NCBI GenBank assembly: GCA_965199745.1
Contig: CBDATB010000015.1
Coordinates: forward strand, 434,001-498,000
Length of the DNA: 64,000 bases
From: CBDATB01 sp965199745
GTDB taxonomy: Bacteria; Bacteroidota; Bacteroidia; Cytophagales; Flammeovirgaceae
Reading direction: 5' to 3'
Notes under the pieces: generated by a model
What the model was told of the DNA's origin: nothing
Databases searched by the model: none
The model's input: only the letters and a program-made list of their open reading frames with translations
Position numbers and translations under genes: made by a program
Shown here: positions 8,984 through 18,546 of the stretch, in pieces
How positions within the stretch are numbered: the first letter of the stretch is position 1
How the letters are laid out: the number at the start of each line of letters is the position of its first letter

Positions 8984-10285
8984 ATGTATATATATTATCT
9001 TTTAAAAAATATTATCGGCATATATTTCAAAAGTGCTATCGGGTGCCTTACTTTTTTTTATGCTTTAGAGGCAAAACCTCAGCAGCAGCACTATAAGAAA
9101 TTTACCATTACTAGATCTGACAAAAAAAGTGCGGTTATTTCTTTTGAGCTCATCAATAATCTGATGGTTATTCCCGTAAGTATTAACCACTCAGATACGA
9201 TGCGTTTTATTGTCGATACGGGAGCGAGTACTACATTAATTACTTCTTTATTGGGTATAGAAAATTTCGATCTTAAATATACCAGACATATTAAAATTCA
9301 GGGACTTGGTTTAGGAGAACCCATCCAAGCACTTGTTTCTGTCAATAACTATATCGATCTGCACCACGCTCAAGGTAAACAATTGGATTTAATCGCTTTG
9401 CCAGATGATATATTAAATTTATCTGCTAATTTAGGTGTTCCTATTCACGGGCTTATCGGTTATGATTTATTTAGAAGTTTTGTCGTAGAAATAGATTATG
9501 TAAATAGTAAAATTCGATTACACAAGCCTAAAAGCTATAAAAGACCAAAAATTAAAAAAAACAGATTTGCTATTCCTCTCATGGTGGAAAATAGCAAACC
9601 CTACGTATATGCGAAAATTTGCGGAAACAGGCAAGAAAAAATAAAGGTCAAATTACTTATTGATTCAGGGGCGAGCCATGCCATGTCTCTATTTTCCGAC
9701 ACACATGAGCACATTGACATACCAGAAGCCTCTTTTCCCTCTTTTTTAGGTGTGGGACTCAGCGGAGATATTCATGGATATATTGGGCTGCTTGAGTGTT
9801 TTGAAATAGGGTCTTCCAGGCTGGCAGCGCCGATCGCTAGCTTTCCGAACAAAGAAGCTATTACAACAATATTGAATCAAAACAAAAGCAGAAACGGTAG
9901 TCTGGGTGGTGAGATACTCAAACGCTACCGGGTTATTTTTGATTATAGCCGCAAGGAAATAATTCTGAGGCCTAACCGCTTTTTCCGCAAATCATTTCAC
10001 CATAATATGAGCGGCATAGAGGTAATTACACCCGTTCCAGGCCTTAATATTTATGAAGTAGCTAGGGTAAGAGAAGGCTCTTCTGCTGAAAAAGCTGGTA
10101 TTCAAGTGGGCGATAATATCCGTACAATCAATGGACTGAGCACTCTCAACATGCGCTTCGACGAGGTAGTTACCCTCTTACAAGGTAAAAAAAATAAGGA
10201 TCTTCGACTTTTAGTGGCTAGAGAAAGTATTGTCCAGTACATCCGTTTTAAAGTAGAGGATCCTATTGGACAAAAGCGCAAGTAG
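8984..10285 (+). CDS. Exported retropepsin-like aspartyl protease with PDZ domain
   Basis: A 433-residue protein with an N-terminal hydrophobic signal-like segment (residues about 10-30). Two retropepsin-like halves follow: the first active-site motif is FIVDTGASTTLI (around residue 78), the second is LLIDSGASHAMSL (around residue 225). The C-terminal 90 residues form a PDZ domain with EGSSAEKAGIQVGDNIRTING. Two DT/SGAS motifs in one chain mean it can form an active site within a monomer. Proteins of this architecture are common in Bacteroidota and are probably periplasmic; substrates are unknown. It stands alone, facing hemH convergently. Confidence 0.85.
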   Translation: MYIYYLLKNIIGIYFKSAIGCLTFFYALEAKPQQQHYKKFTITRSDKKSAVISFELINNLMVIPVSINHSDTMRFIVDTGASTTLITSLLGIENFDLKYTRHIKIQGLGLGEPIQALVSVNNYIDLHHAQGKQLDLIALPDDILNLSANLGVPIHGLIGYDLFRSFVVEIDYVNSKIRLHKPKSYKRPKIKKNRFAIPLMVENSKPYVYAKICGNRQEKIKVKLLIDSGASHAMSLFSDTHEHIDIPEASFPSFLGVGLSGDIHGYIGLLECFEIGSSRLAAPIASFPNKEAITTILNQNKSRNGSLGGEILKRYRVIFDYSRKEIILRPNRFFRKSFHHNMSGIEVITPVPGLNIYEVARVREGSSAEKAGIQVGDNIRTINGLSTLNMRFDEVVTLLQGKKNKDLRLLVARESIVQYIRFKVEDPIGQKRK

Positions 10286-10286
10286 T

Positions 10287-10322
10287 CTCTAAAAGGTAGT
10301 GCTTTTTAGGGAGTAGTTTTTT
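10287..10322 (+). terminator. Candidate terminator after the PDZ protease gene
   Basis: An imperfect inverted repeat (CTCTAAAAG, loop GTAGTG, CTTTTTAGGGAG) is followed by a run of eight T residues, two bases after the stop codon of the upstream gene. The stem contains unpaired bases, so this is moderate evidence. Confidence 0.45.
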
Positions 10323-10385
10323 TACCTGCGATAAAAACATCTGAACAACCCACGCCATTTTGGCAGCAGATAAAATATGATATAC

Positions 10386-11423
10386 TCAAGTGTTGCAGCA
10401 ATTAATCTGCTCGCACACTATATCGCAAACTGTTTCTACCCACAGTGGATGAGTGTTCAGGCTTTCCACGAGCTGCACTTTTTCCCCACCTTTCTCTCGG
10501 AAAAGTTCGTGGTATTCTTGCCCTATTTCAATATTAGTTTCGAGGCAATCCGCTACAAAAGACGGTGAAAATGCCAGAATTTTTTTTATGCCCTTAGCAG
10601 CCAACTGTACTAATGTTTCATCGGTATAAGGTTTTATCCAAGGAGTTTTTCCCAATCGCGACTGGAAGCTAATCGAATAATCATTTTCTGATAGATCGAG
10701 TGCTTTAGCCAAATGTTTTGATGTACTAAAACACTGGAAACGATAGCAGAGCCTATTTTTTTCATGTAGCGTATTGCAGCAACTTTGCCCATTGTACAAA
10801 CAGTTGGCATTAGCCTTGATGAGTTGCCGTTCTGGCAAACCGTGGTAAGTAAAAAGGATATGATCGTAATCTTCTCGGTTCAGATAATATTTTCCTCTTT
10901 TCGCAAAGGTCTCTATCATTTTAGGATGGTCGTGGAAGCTGCTGATGAAGTGAAGGCTTGGTATTTCCAACTTATTTTTCAGCAACTCCATTACCTTCTG
11001 ATACACCGAACCATTGGTAGCCGAAGCATATTGAGGAAAAAGTGGTAGCACAACGAGGCGGTTTGGGTGTTGTTGTAAAATCATTTTCAATACTGAAGCA
11101 ATACTCGGTTGCTGGTAGCGCATAGCTAAAGCAACCACAAAATTTTCTCCTAGTTTTTCTTGTACCATTTCTTTGAGTGCTAAGCTATAGCTGAGTAAGG
11201 GCGAACCTTTTTCTGTCCATAATTTGCGGTATTCCTTAGCAGATTTCGGTGCGCGAAAAGGGGCGATAATCAAATTTACCAACAACCAGCGTTTCCAGAA
11301 AGGGACATCAACTACTCTGCCGTCCATTAAAAACTCGCGGAGGTATTTTCTAACATCGGAAGTTTTGGTACTATCAGGCGTACCAAGATTAACTAGCAAT
11401 ACACCTGTTTTTTGGGGGGTCAT
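10386..11423 (-). CDS. hemH: Ferrochelatase
   Basis: Inserts Fe2+ into protoporphyrin IX, the last step of protohaem synthesis. The 345-residue product begins KTGVLLVNLGTPDSTKTSDVRKYL, the standard ferrochelatase N-terminus. The metal-ligand His lies in ILFTYHGLPERQL, and FQSRLGKTPWIKPYTDE and LAFSPSFVADCLETN with the conserved Glu follow, completing the active site. A Cys-rich stretch (NCLYNGQSCCNTLHEKNRLC) lies between them, as seen in homologues from the phylum; whether it binds a cluster is unknown. The gene is separate from hemD. Start ATG at 11423. Confidence 0.95.
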   Translation of the reverse strand: MTPQKTGVLLVNLGTPDSTKTSDVRKYLREFLMDGRVVDVPFWKRWLLVNLIIAPFRAPKSAKEYRKLWTEKGSPLLSYSLALKEMVQEKLGENFVVALAMRYQQPSIASVLKMILQQHPNRLVVLPLFPQYASATNGSVYQKVMELLKNKLEIPSLHFISSFHDHPKMIETFAKRGKYYLNREDYDHILFTYHGLPERQLIKANANCLYNGQSCCNTLHEKNRLCYRFQCFSTSKHLAKALDLSENDYSISFQSRLGKTPWIKPYTDETLVQLAAKGIKKILAFSPSFVADCLETNIEIGQEYHELFREKGGEKVQLVESLNTHPLWVETVCDIVCEQINCCNT

Positions 11424-11630
11424 TTAGTCCTTTGGGTTGTGGAGTTACTTCATGCCTAACCTAAAAACTTCAATAAAGTTTAAAGATATATGCTGATTCT
11501 TAAAAATTCTTTTTTGATTAAAAATTGCTCGAATATGGATAATAAAACTTCTACCAAAAAATCAGTGTAGGGAATAAAGTTTGTTCGTCGGTGAACTTAA
11601 GAGATTTTTTTGTCCAAAACATTACAAAGT

Positions 11631-12872
11631 TTAATCCTGGCTAAAAATATCTATCTGATGCCGAATCAAGTCTTGAAAAGTTTCCCTTTTTCTTATCAAT
11701 TTCGCTTTTCCACCCATAACTAATACCTCGGCAGGCTTGTAACGGGAATTGTAGTTTGAAGACATACTAAAACAGTAAGCCCCAGCATTTTTAAAACCTA
11801 TCAGATCATTTTCACGGACTTCGTGGAGTCTCCTCTTTGAGCCAAAAGTATCGGTTTCGCAAATATAACCAACCACGGTGTAAAGCTTTTCAACCCCCTC
11901 AGGGTTAGACAGATTGAAAATGTCATGATGAGCGCCATACATCATGGGTCTGACCAAGTGGTTGAATCCAGAATCTAAGCCGATGAGTACGGTAGAAGTG
12001 GGCGTATGCTTAACCACATTGGTTTTAGCTACAAATAAGCCACTCTCACTAACAATAAATTTGCCGGGCTCAAACCATAAAGCAAGTTTTTTGCCATAGC
12101 TTGCGCAAAAATTCTGAAAAGCCTCACGCATGTGCTTACCTAATTCTTCAATGTTGGTCATAATGTCATTTGCTTTGTAAGCCACTTTAAAGCCACTGCC
12201 AAGATTCATAAAAAGCAAATCTTTAAAACGATGCGCAATATTGAAAAGCACCTGCGCAGATTCGAGAAATAATGAGCTATCAAGAATATCAGAACCGGTG
12301 TGCATATGCAAGCCAATTACTTTAATCTGTTGTGATTCCACTAGCCGTAAAACTTGCTTTATATGCTCAATAGAAATACCGAATTTAGAGTCGGGATGAG
12401 CTACTTGTATGTTTTTATTAGCACCTGCCACAATATGTGGGTTTACACGAATGCAGCAGGCTACCTTATGGCCAAATGCTTTACTAAACTTTTCTAAAGT
12501 AGGAATATTATCGATATTAATGACTAAACCTAGCTCGACCGCCTCTCTAATTTCATCGAAAGACACGCAGTTAGGTGTAAAAAGTATTTGCTGGGGCTCA
12601 AAGCCGGCTTTCAAGCCTAAATATGCTTCTTGTATTGACACTACATCGAGTTCGGACCCTGCTTTTCTGAGCAGTTTGATGATATTGATATTGGTCAGTG
12701 ACTTGGCTGCGTACTTTATCGCCAAATCAATACCTTCGAAAGATTTTTTTAGGCGTTCATATTGTGTTAGTATTTTTTCAGCATCGTAAATGTACAGGGG
12801 TGTACCAAACTCATGGCATATCTTTGGGATGCTGACACCTTGGATTTGATATTCGTTGGTAACGAGTTGCAT
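11631..12872 (-). CDS. lysA: Diaminopimelate decarboxylase
   Basis: Decarboxylates meso-diaminopimelate to lysine, using PLP. The 413-residue protein is a fold type III enzyme: the PLP lysine is in LAIKYAAKS (around residue 54), the His-rich ring-stacking block is GLHMHTGSD, and FEPGKFIV, ICETDTFG and the C-terminal FKNAGAYCFSMSSNYNSR complete the active site. The ICETDTFG segment corresponds to the CESGD-type motif of the family; other family members decarboxylate carboxynorspermidine, and a carboxynorspermidine dehydrogenase is encoded at 53.7 kb, but the length and GAYCFSMSSNYN block favour LysA. Single gene. Confidence 0.9.
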   Translation of the reverse strand: MQLVTNEYQIQGVSIPKICHEFGTPLYIYDAEKILTQYERLKKSFEGIDLAIKYAAKSLTNINIIKLLRKAGSELDVVSIQEAYLGLKAGFEPQQILFTPNCVSFDEIREAVELGLVINIDNIPTLEKFSKAFGHKVACCIRVNPHIVAGANKNIQVAHPDSKFGISIEHIKQVLRLVESQQIKVIGLHMHTGSDILDSSLFLESAQVLFNIAHRFKDLLFMNLGSGFKVAYKANDIMTNIEELGKHMREAFQNFCASYGKKLALWFEPGKFIVSESGLFVAKTNVVKHTPTSTVLIGLDSGFNHLVRPMMYGAHHDIFNLSNPEGVEKLYTVVGYICETDTFGSKRRLHEVRENDLIGFKNAGAYCFSMSSNYNSRYKPAEVLVMGGKAKLIRKRETFQDLIRHQIDIFSQD

Positions 12873-13268
12873 GGGTTTTTTATTCGTGAATTTTTAATCC
12901 TTTGCTGTGTATGATGCAATCAAAGTGGCGTTGTTATAGACAACCCATAGTTTCTTTATTTTCTAACAAGATATCCCATCAAGTACTGCTGCTGGTGGAA
13001 AAATTAAGAGACCTGCAAAAACGCTTTTCTGAGATGAAAGTAAAGGAGATACTGCAAAGATTCTGGACAGCGAAGCACAGAATTCTTTTACAAGTAGATG
13101 CTTTGCAAGGTGAGAAAAACTCTTGAATTTCACTTGCAAGGTATCGCTTCCAAAGTAGAGCCAAGGGAATCTCCTCTACTTACATCCCATTTTAGAAAAC
13201 GGCATGAACGATCGAACTCACTTGAAGCTTTGAAGCGAAGAGGAAAAGCGGTCAGGTGGAGTGATTTG
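12873..13268. other. Non-coding stretch, no gene recognised
   Basis: About 400 bases between lysA and a broken gene. Two overlapping short reading frames on the plus strand (12902-13126 and 13098-13298) are open, but their products match nothing I know and have no promoter or ribosome site. I see no RNA gene or strong hairpin; only a weak 6-base inverted repeat (GTAGAG/CTCTAC) near 13156-13180. Confidence 0.4.
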
Positions 13269-13790
13269 TTAGGAGGTTTTATCGCCCCATCTTACTAATT
13301 TATCTTCAGGCCAAGTGTTTGCCCATGATATTGCTTCTTCGCTGTTTAAATATTTTCGTAATAAATCCCATCTTTCGTGTGTAATATCATGTGCTGTAGT
13401 TGGTAAGAAATAAATTTTTCTTGAAAAAGTTGGTTTTACAAATGAACCAACCCATAATGGAGGAACAAAGAATACTTCTGGATTCCATCCGTCAATTCTT
13501 TCTTGTAAATTAACAAGTGCATACCATAAACTTTCATGACATTTTCCAATAACACCTCCTCCTACATCCCATTCATAGCCTTCACTACCATATCTTTTAG
13601 CTCTATATGAATTTCGAGATGCTTTTACTTGTATTGACAGAGATTTTTCACCACTACCTGATGCAACCAAAATATCAACTGATGGTGCGTTGCCAATTGT
13701 TATGCTAGCATGTATTTCTCTGACAGCTAAGCCATAAGAAACATAGTATTACCCAGCTGTTCCAATAAATTGAGAGCGACCTCTTCCCAT
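13269..13790 (-). pseudogene. Nonsense-interrupted gene of unknown function, PD-(D/E)xK-like
   Basis: Reading the minus strand from the ATG at 13790 gives MGRGRSQFIGTAG, then an in-frame TAA at codon 14 (13749-13751), then YYVSYGLAVREIHAS and 150 more sense codons to the stop at 13269. The frame is open except for this one codon, which would be Gln (CAA) with one base change; GQYYV at this place is the usual start of small nuclease-like proteins. An AGGAGG ribosome site precedes the ATG by about 7 bases, unusual for this phylum. The core VDILVASGSGEKSLSIQVKAS has the D...QxK spacing of PD-(D/E)xK folds. The function of the family is unknown. A shorter restart at codon 40 is possible. Probably recently inactivated, or a point error. 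Confidence 0.65.
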
Positions 13791-14000
13791 ATTTTCCTCC
13801 TAATAAAAAATGATAAAAAGTGATTATTTGATACAAAAATATAAAAAAAATACAAATAAAGCCCACAAGTTCATACAAGCTGCGGGTTTTATGGATTTTA
13901 CTAACTGTGCGGTATCTTTTTGCTCTTTGACTTTATATTCTTACAAACTAGCAGCTTGTAAAGAGCAAAATTATTCCTTTTCGATGGCTTTACAAAAGGC

Positions 14001-15260
14001 TTAGGTTTTTCGCTTTTTCTTTTTTGCGGCAGGAAACAAAATATTATTCAGAATGAGCCGGTAGCCGGGTGAATTAGGATGAAGATTCAGGTCGGTAGGT
14101 TCTTCTCCTATTAGGTGGCGATAGTCTTCGGGGTCATGCCCACCGTAAAAAGTCCAAGTGCCTTTGCCATAAGTGCTGTGGATATAACGCGCCTCTCTTA
14201 GGTCTTTACTTTCGCCCATAATGATGACTTCATCTTTGAGGAGCTTCTTTTTGAAACCTGTTGTCTGACCCATAAATCCTTTAATTAAGTATCGATGATT
14301 TTGGGTGAGTATGGTGGGAATCGGGTCCCATTTAGCAGAAAATTGAAATAATTTAAAAAAATCATTTCGTTCTGTTAGTCCGCGTTCATAAGGTTGATTG
14401 TCGATGTTAGAATATTCGTATTGGAGAGGGTCGGTAACCAAACGGAAGTTTTTGAAAGCAAAAGTATTGTCAAAATTTAATTTAGCCTGTGCCTGAGGGT
14501 CTGCATGGTCGCCATCATACATATGCTCGCAAATATCTAATCCTTCGGCAGCTAAGGCAATATCGTAAGTGTCGGTAGCAGAGCACATGGCAAATAAGAA
14601 ACCGCCGCCAGCACAAAAGTTTCTTATTTTTTTAACAACTTCTAATTTAAGTTGTGATACTTTTTTAAAGCCGTGTTTTTTAGCGGAGGCTTCAAAATAT
14701 TTTTGCTGCTTAATATACCAGTCTTCGTGGGCATAGCTGCGGTAAAATTTTCCATACTGCCCAGTAAAATCTTCATGATGCAGGTGTAGCCAGTCGTATT
14801 GTGGGAGTTTATCAAACATCACTGCATCATCAAAAACCACTTCATAAGGGATTTCAGCATAAGTGAGTACTAGCGTTACTGCATCATCCCAAGGTTGTTT
14901 TGACTTAGGCGAATATACGGCAATTTTCGGGGCTACTTCGAGTTTGACAATATCCATATTACTCTCTGGACTAGCAATAAATCGTTTGATCTCGACTACT
15001 TCGGCGTCTGACACAATTTCATAGCTTACACCCCGAATAACTAACTCATTTTCAAAGCTTTGTAAATACTTAAATAAAAAGCTCCCACCACGGTAGTTTA
15101 ATAGCCACTCGGATTCTACCTCTTGCTGCAAAACCCAATAGGTAAGCCCATAGGCTTTTAAATGGTTACTCTGATTCTCGTCCATTGGGAGCATAATATA
15201 TGCTGCTTGCACTTGGCAAATACGAACGAGCAAAACGATAAATAAGATGACTTTTTTCAT
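14001..15260 (-). CDS. Secreted protein of the family often labelled asparagine synthetase B
   Basis: A 419-residue protein with a signal peptide (MKKVILFIVLLVRICQVQA) followed directly by AYIMLPMDENQSNHLKAYGL. In databases this Bacteroidota family usually carries the name asparagine synthetase B, but the sequence has neither the N-terminal catalytic Cys nor an SGGxDS ATP loop, so that function is not supported. The blocks WLHLHHEDFTGQYG and FCAGGGFLFAMCSATDTYD look more like a class I glutamine-amidotransferase-like fold. The C-terminus (NLHPNSPGYRLILNNILFPAAKKKK) is highly typical. An upstream in-frame ATG at 15311 would add 17 residues before the signal peptide and is less likely. True activity is unknown. 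Confidence 0.8.
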   Translation of the reverse strand: MKKVILFIVLLVRICQVQAAYIMLPMDENQSNHLKAYGLTYWVLQQEVESEWLLNYRGGSFLFKYLQSFENELVIRGVSYEIVSDAEVVEIKRFIASPESNMDIVKLEVAPKIAVYSPKSKQPWDDAVTLVLTYAEIPYEVVFDDAVMFDKLPQYDWLHLHHEDFTGQYGKFYRSYAHEDWYIKQQKYFEASAKKHGFKKVSQLKLEVVKKIRNFCAGGGFLFAMCSATDTYDIALAAEGLDICEHMYDGDHADPQAQAKLNFDNTFAFKNFRLVTDPLQYEYSNIDNQPYERGLTERNDFFKLFQFSAKWDPIPTILTQNHRYLIKGFMGQTTGFKKKLLKDEVIIMGESKDLREARYIHSTYGKGTWTFYGGHDPEDYRHLIGEEPTDLNLHPNSPGYRLILNNILFPAAKKKKRKT

Positions 15261-15308
15261 AGAAAGTAAATTTATTTTCTTGGGTATTTGTACAGAAAAA
15301 GACGTAGA

Positions 15309-15316
15309 CAAAATTA
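15309..15316 (-). promoter_or_regulatory. Candidate -7 box for the 14.0-15.3 kb gene
   Basis: TAATTTTG on the minus strand, an exact TAnnTTTG match, about 48 bases before the preferred ATG at 15260. No good -33 box at the expected distance. If it is the real promoter, the upstream ATG at 15311 cannot be used, which supports the shorter start. Confidence 0.45.
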
Positions 15317-15542
15317 CTGTAAAAAATCAAATAGGCTGTAAAATTGTTCATTGTCTGTATTATTTTTATTTGAACAAAAGGATAAAATCGTGACAACCGT
15401 TTGGTATATGAGAGAAAATCGATTATTACCTTTAGGTAACTTTTGGCACATGATAGGGTGATATAGATAATATGTGCATCATTGTTAAGCATTTAGAGAA
15501 ATATTTTGTTTGCACGCTTAAATAATCAAGAGGGGCATCTGA

Positions 15543-15573
15543 CTTGTTATATTCAATCAATTAAATAATTTTG
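15543..15573 (+). promoter_or_regulatory. Promoter for the Ig-like lipoprotein gene
   Basis: A -33 box (CTTG, 15543-15546), a 19-base spacer and TAATTTTG (15566-15573), an exact TAnnTTTG match, 33 bases before the start codon of the downstream lipoprotein gene. The surrounding stretch 15261-15605 is otherwise empty. Confidence 0.65.
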
Positions 15574-15605
15574 TGCTTGCTCCACTGTTTTAAAAAAAAC
15601 TATGA

Positions 15606-17222
15606 ATGAAGGATTTACTATTTTGCACATTTATTATCTCATTCCTCAGCGCATGCGCTCAGGTAGCTAGCCCTACCGGCGGTCCGAAAGACAAAACACC
15701 GCCTGAGTTAGTCAAAAGTACCCCCGCCATAGGTGCCGTAAAATTTTCTGGGCAAATCCTAAAACTTACTTTCAACGAAAGCATTGAGGCTAAGAACCTC
15801 AAACAGCAACTCACTATTTCTCCTTACATTAAGAATCCTTATACTGCTGAAATAAAGAAAAATAACCTAACTATTAAGTTTGAAGATCCCTTCCAAAAGA
15901 ATACTACTTACAGTATTTATTTTATAGAAAGTATTGTGGATATAACAGAAAAAAACCCGGCAGAAAACCTGCGTCTACTTTTTAGCACAGGGCAGACAAT
16001 CGATTCTTTAAGTGTTGGGGGAATGCTGAAAAACTTAATAACAAATGAGCCTGTGCAAAATGCAACTGTTATGCTCTATGATTCTGAAGATACTTTTGAT
16101 TTGAATGATGGCTTTCCTTTTTATTTTATTAAAAGTAATGAAAAGGGTATCTATTTATTTGAAAATATTCGTCGGGGTGATTATAAACTGTATGCCCTAA
16201 AAGAAAAAGATAATAACTTTCACTACAGCGAACGCGAAGAAAGTATTGCTTTTCTCAACACTATCTTAGTATTAGATACGATTATCACAAATTTTAACCT
16301 GAAGTTAAATAGCTATGACAATAAAATTTTCCGCTATGTAAACACACGAACTAAAGGTCAGTATATATCAATTAATTTCAATAAAAATTTTGTCGATTAC
16401 CAAGTAAACTATGCCGATACAAGCTGGAAGAATAATATTAAGCACTGGAAAGAAAAAGAAAGTATCGTGCTATATTATAAAACACAAAAACAGACAGACT
16501 CTATCAAAACATTTATTCAAGTAATAGATTCTATCGGGCAAACAGTGTCGGATACGATAAAGATTGTATTTAAGCCTTTCAAAGAAAAAGAAAAAAAACC
16601 TTTCAAAATAAAAACCGATCCACAAAGCGGAAGCACTTGGATACCTAAGAATAAGTATGACATTAAATTTAAGTTCAGCAAACCGGTAAAATACTTTCAA
16701 AAAGACAGTGTAAGTGTGGTAAGCGGTGAGGATACAACAAAATTTGAACAAAATTTTATTACCAATCTGAACCGAACTGAATGGGTAATCCCTGAAGTAA
16801 TAATAAATGAAGAAATTGTTTTTCTATTTAAAAAAGGAAGTTTTATATCAGTAGAAAATGATACTTTAGAAAAAATATCTCTTCAATACAGCCTCAAAAA
16901 AGAAGAGAAATATGGCATTGTCGCAGGTAATATTATAAGTGATAGCCTGCCTTTTATTGTTCAGTTATTAAATGCAAGATACCAAGTAATTGATACAGTC
17001 TATAACAGAGAATTTTATGTATTTAATTACGTATACCCCGGACATGTGTATATTCGTGTTATTGAGGATAGCAACGCGAATAGAGTATGGGATACAGGAA
17101 GTTTTGAAAAAAAAACGCAAGCTGAACCCGCTTACTTCTTTCCCGATAAAATTACAGTAAAGGCTAACTGGGAATTATTAGATATTAATATTAATATCAA
17201 TGAAAAGCAGGAAAATAATTAA
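15606..17222 (+). CDS. Ig-like domain lipoprotein
   Basis: A 538-residue lipoprotein: signal sequence with lipobox LSAC (Cys at about residue 17), then AQVASPTGGPKDKTPPELVKSTP. This is the standard opening of a Bacteroidota family with a bacterial Ig-like (SbsA Ig-like) domain at residues about 30-125, recognisable from KLTFNESIEAKNL and YSIYFIESIVDITEKNPAENLRLLFSTG. A CNA-like or carboxypeptidase-regulatory-like sandwich follows (residues 138-200), and the C-terminus ends with YIRVIEDSNANRVWDTGSF. Probably attached to the outer membrane; no enzymatic motif. The 3' end is convergent with purQ, 9 bases apart. Confidence 0.8.
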   Translation: MKDLLFCTFIISFLSACAQVASPTGGPKDKTPPELVKSTPAIGAVKFSGQILKLTFNESIEAKNLKQQLTISPYIKNPYTAEIKKNNLTIKFEDPFQKNTTYSIYFIESIVDITEKNPAENLRLLFSTGQTIDSLSVGGMLKNLITNEPVQNATVMLYDSEDTFDLNDGFPFYFIKSNEKGIYLFENIRRGDYKLYALKEKDNNFHYSEREESIAFLNTILVLDTIITNFNLKLNSYDNKIFRYVNTRTKGQYISINFNKNFVDYQVNYADTSWKNNIKHWKEKESIVLYYKTQKQTDSIKTFIQVIDSIGQTVSDTIKIVFKPFKEKEKKPFKIKTDPQSGSTWIPKNKYDIKFKFSKPVKYFQKDSVSVVSGEDTTKFEQNFITNLNRTEWVIPEVIINEEIVFLFKKGSFISVENDTLEKISLQYSLKKEEKYGIVAGNIISDSLPFIVQLLNARYQVIDTVYNREFYVFNYVYPGHVYIRVIEDSNANRVWDTGSFEKKTQAEPAYFFPDKITVKANWELLDINININEKQENN

Positions 17223-17231
17223 AGCATATAC

Positions 17232-17918
17232 TCAAGCATAGTCCAAAATAGAGTGAAATAAATATTTGCCGTCAATATTGCCCAATATTTCACTAGAAGC
17301 GCGTTCAGGGTGCGGCATTAAACCCATCACATTACCATTTTTATTACAAATGCCTGCAATATGATTGCATGAGCCGTTTGGATTAGCATTTTCATCAAAA
17401 TCCCCTTGCTTATTTACATAATGAAACAATACTTGATCGTTATCTTCGAGTTCTTTGAGCGTTTCTGTAGAGGCATAATAGCGACCTTCTGCATGGGCTA
17501 TGGGAATGTTATAAGTATTCTCAGCCTCAAGTCCTTTAGTTAATACAGTGCGTTTTGTAGCTGGTTTGACATACTGGTTGGCACAAATAAATTTCTGATG
17601 GGTATTGCGCAATAACACACCGGGAAGTAACCCTGACTCAGTGAGTACCTGGAAACCATTACAGATGCCCACAACATAGCCTCCTTTCGCAGCAAAATAA
17701 ATAATACTTTCCATAATTGGGGAGAAGCGGGCAATAGCACCGCAGCGCAGGTAATCTCCGTAAGAAAAACCACCGGGCAGCACGACAAAGTCAGAACCCT
17801 GCAGGTCAGCATCCTTATGCCATATTTTTACAGTATTTTGTGCAAGAATATGCCGGAGTACATAAAAAACGTCTTCATCACAATTAGATCCTGGAAAGAC
17901 AATTACAGCAAACTTCAT
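17232..17918 (-). CDS. purQ: Phosphoribosylformylglycinamidine synthase, glutaminase subunit
   Basis: Supplies ammonia from glutamine for the fourth step of purine synthesis, in complex with PurL (and PurS). The 228-residue length fits the free-standing subunit. The triad is visible: nucleophile Cys in VVGICNGFQVL (around residue 86), and His and Glu in MGLMPHPERAS near the C-terminus. FPGSNCDED and LPGGFSYGDYLRCGAIA are diagnostic of PurQ. Neither purL nor purS is in the window. It follows a TPR gene by one base and is probably in the same operon. Confidence 0.95.
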   Translation of the reverse strand: MKFAVIVFPGSNCDEDVFYVLRHILAQNTVKIWHKDADLQGSDFVVLPGGFSYGDYLRCGAIARFSPIMESIIYFAAKGGYVVGICNGFQVLTESGLLPGVLLRNTHQKFICANQYVKPATKRTVLTKGLEAENTYNIPIAHAEGRYYASTETLKELEDNDQVLFHYVNKQGDFDENANPNGSCNHIAGICNKNGNVMGLMPHPERASSEILGNIDGKYLFHSILDYA

Positions 17919-17919
17919 A

Positions 17920-18546
17920 TCATTCAGGTTTTTCTCTTTTGCTTTCTTTTACTTTCTTTAAAGCTTCTTGTATCTCTTTGTATTCAGGTTCGAAGAGTTT
18001 GCAAGCTTTCAAATAATAGAAAGTTATTTCGCTGAGTAATAGGCGGCTGAAATGCTCTTTAATATAAGCAGCTTTCGGATGAAAATAAATATCTTTGAGG
18101 TAATTGCCGATCCATAAGATATTGGTAGTTTTTACTTTTCTGGCAGCGGCCAATAGAGTTAATTGATCTTTAGCTGCATCGAAGCAGCAGTTTTCAATTA
18201 ACTCTTTGCTGTTTTCTTTCGCAAACTGTATAGCCTCGCTATTGTGTCTGCCTTCCTCAATTTGAGTAACTGCTAGATTGCGTTTTGTTAGTAGCTCTTG
18301 TACTTCAGCTAATAAGCTGGCATAAATAGGTTCGCCCGATTCTTCGGCAACAGCTTGCTCTATATTCTTCATAGCAGAGTCAATATCTCCCAGTTTAACA
18401 TAACTAGCAGTTAATAACTGATACGCTTTACCATTTTTGTCTGCATTAGGGATTTTTTGTAGTTCGTGAATGGCTTCTTGAAAGTGTTCATGATCGCAAT
18501 AGTCCTTGGCAGATGTGATGAGTTCTCGAACAGTATTTGTTTCCAA
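17920..18546 (-). CDS. TPR-containing protein of unknown function
   Basis: A 208-residue soluble protein. The N-terminal 80 residues hold two tetratricopeptide-like helical hairpins (ITSAKDYCDHEHFQEAIHELQKI and AYQLLTASYVKLGDIDSAMKNIEQAV). The C-terminal half is helical with a charged tail (EIQEALKKVKESKREKPE). No signal peptide. It ends one base before the purQ ATG, so the two are likely co-transcribed, but TPR proteins are adaptors and the purine link may be only positional. Confidence 0.65.
   Translation of the reverse strand: METNTVRELITSAKDYCDHEHFQEAIHELQKIPNADKNGKAYQLLTASYVKLGDIDSAMKNIEQAVAEESGEPIYASLLAEVQELLTKRNLAVTQIEEGRHNSEAIQFAKENSKELIENCCFDAAKDQLTLLAAARKVKTTNILWIGNYLKDIYFHPKAAYIKEHFSRLLLSEITFYYLKACKLFEPEYKEIQEALKKVKESKREKPE

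Noticed and set aside
12902..13298. Two short overlapping plus-strand frames
   Set aside because: No recognisable family, no promoter or ribosome site, and composition like intergenic DNA.
13810..14004. Short plus-strand frame after the broken nuclease-like gene
   Set aside because: Simple-sequence, low-complexity product overlapping the end of the next gene; nothing supports expression.
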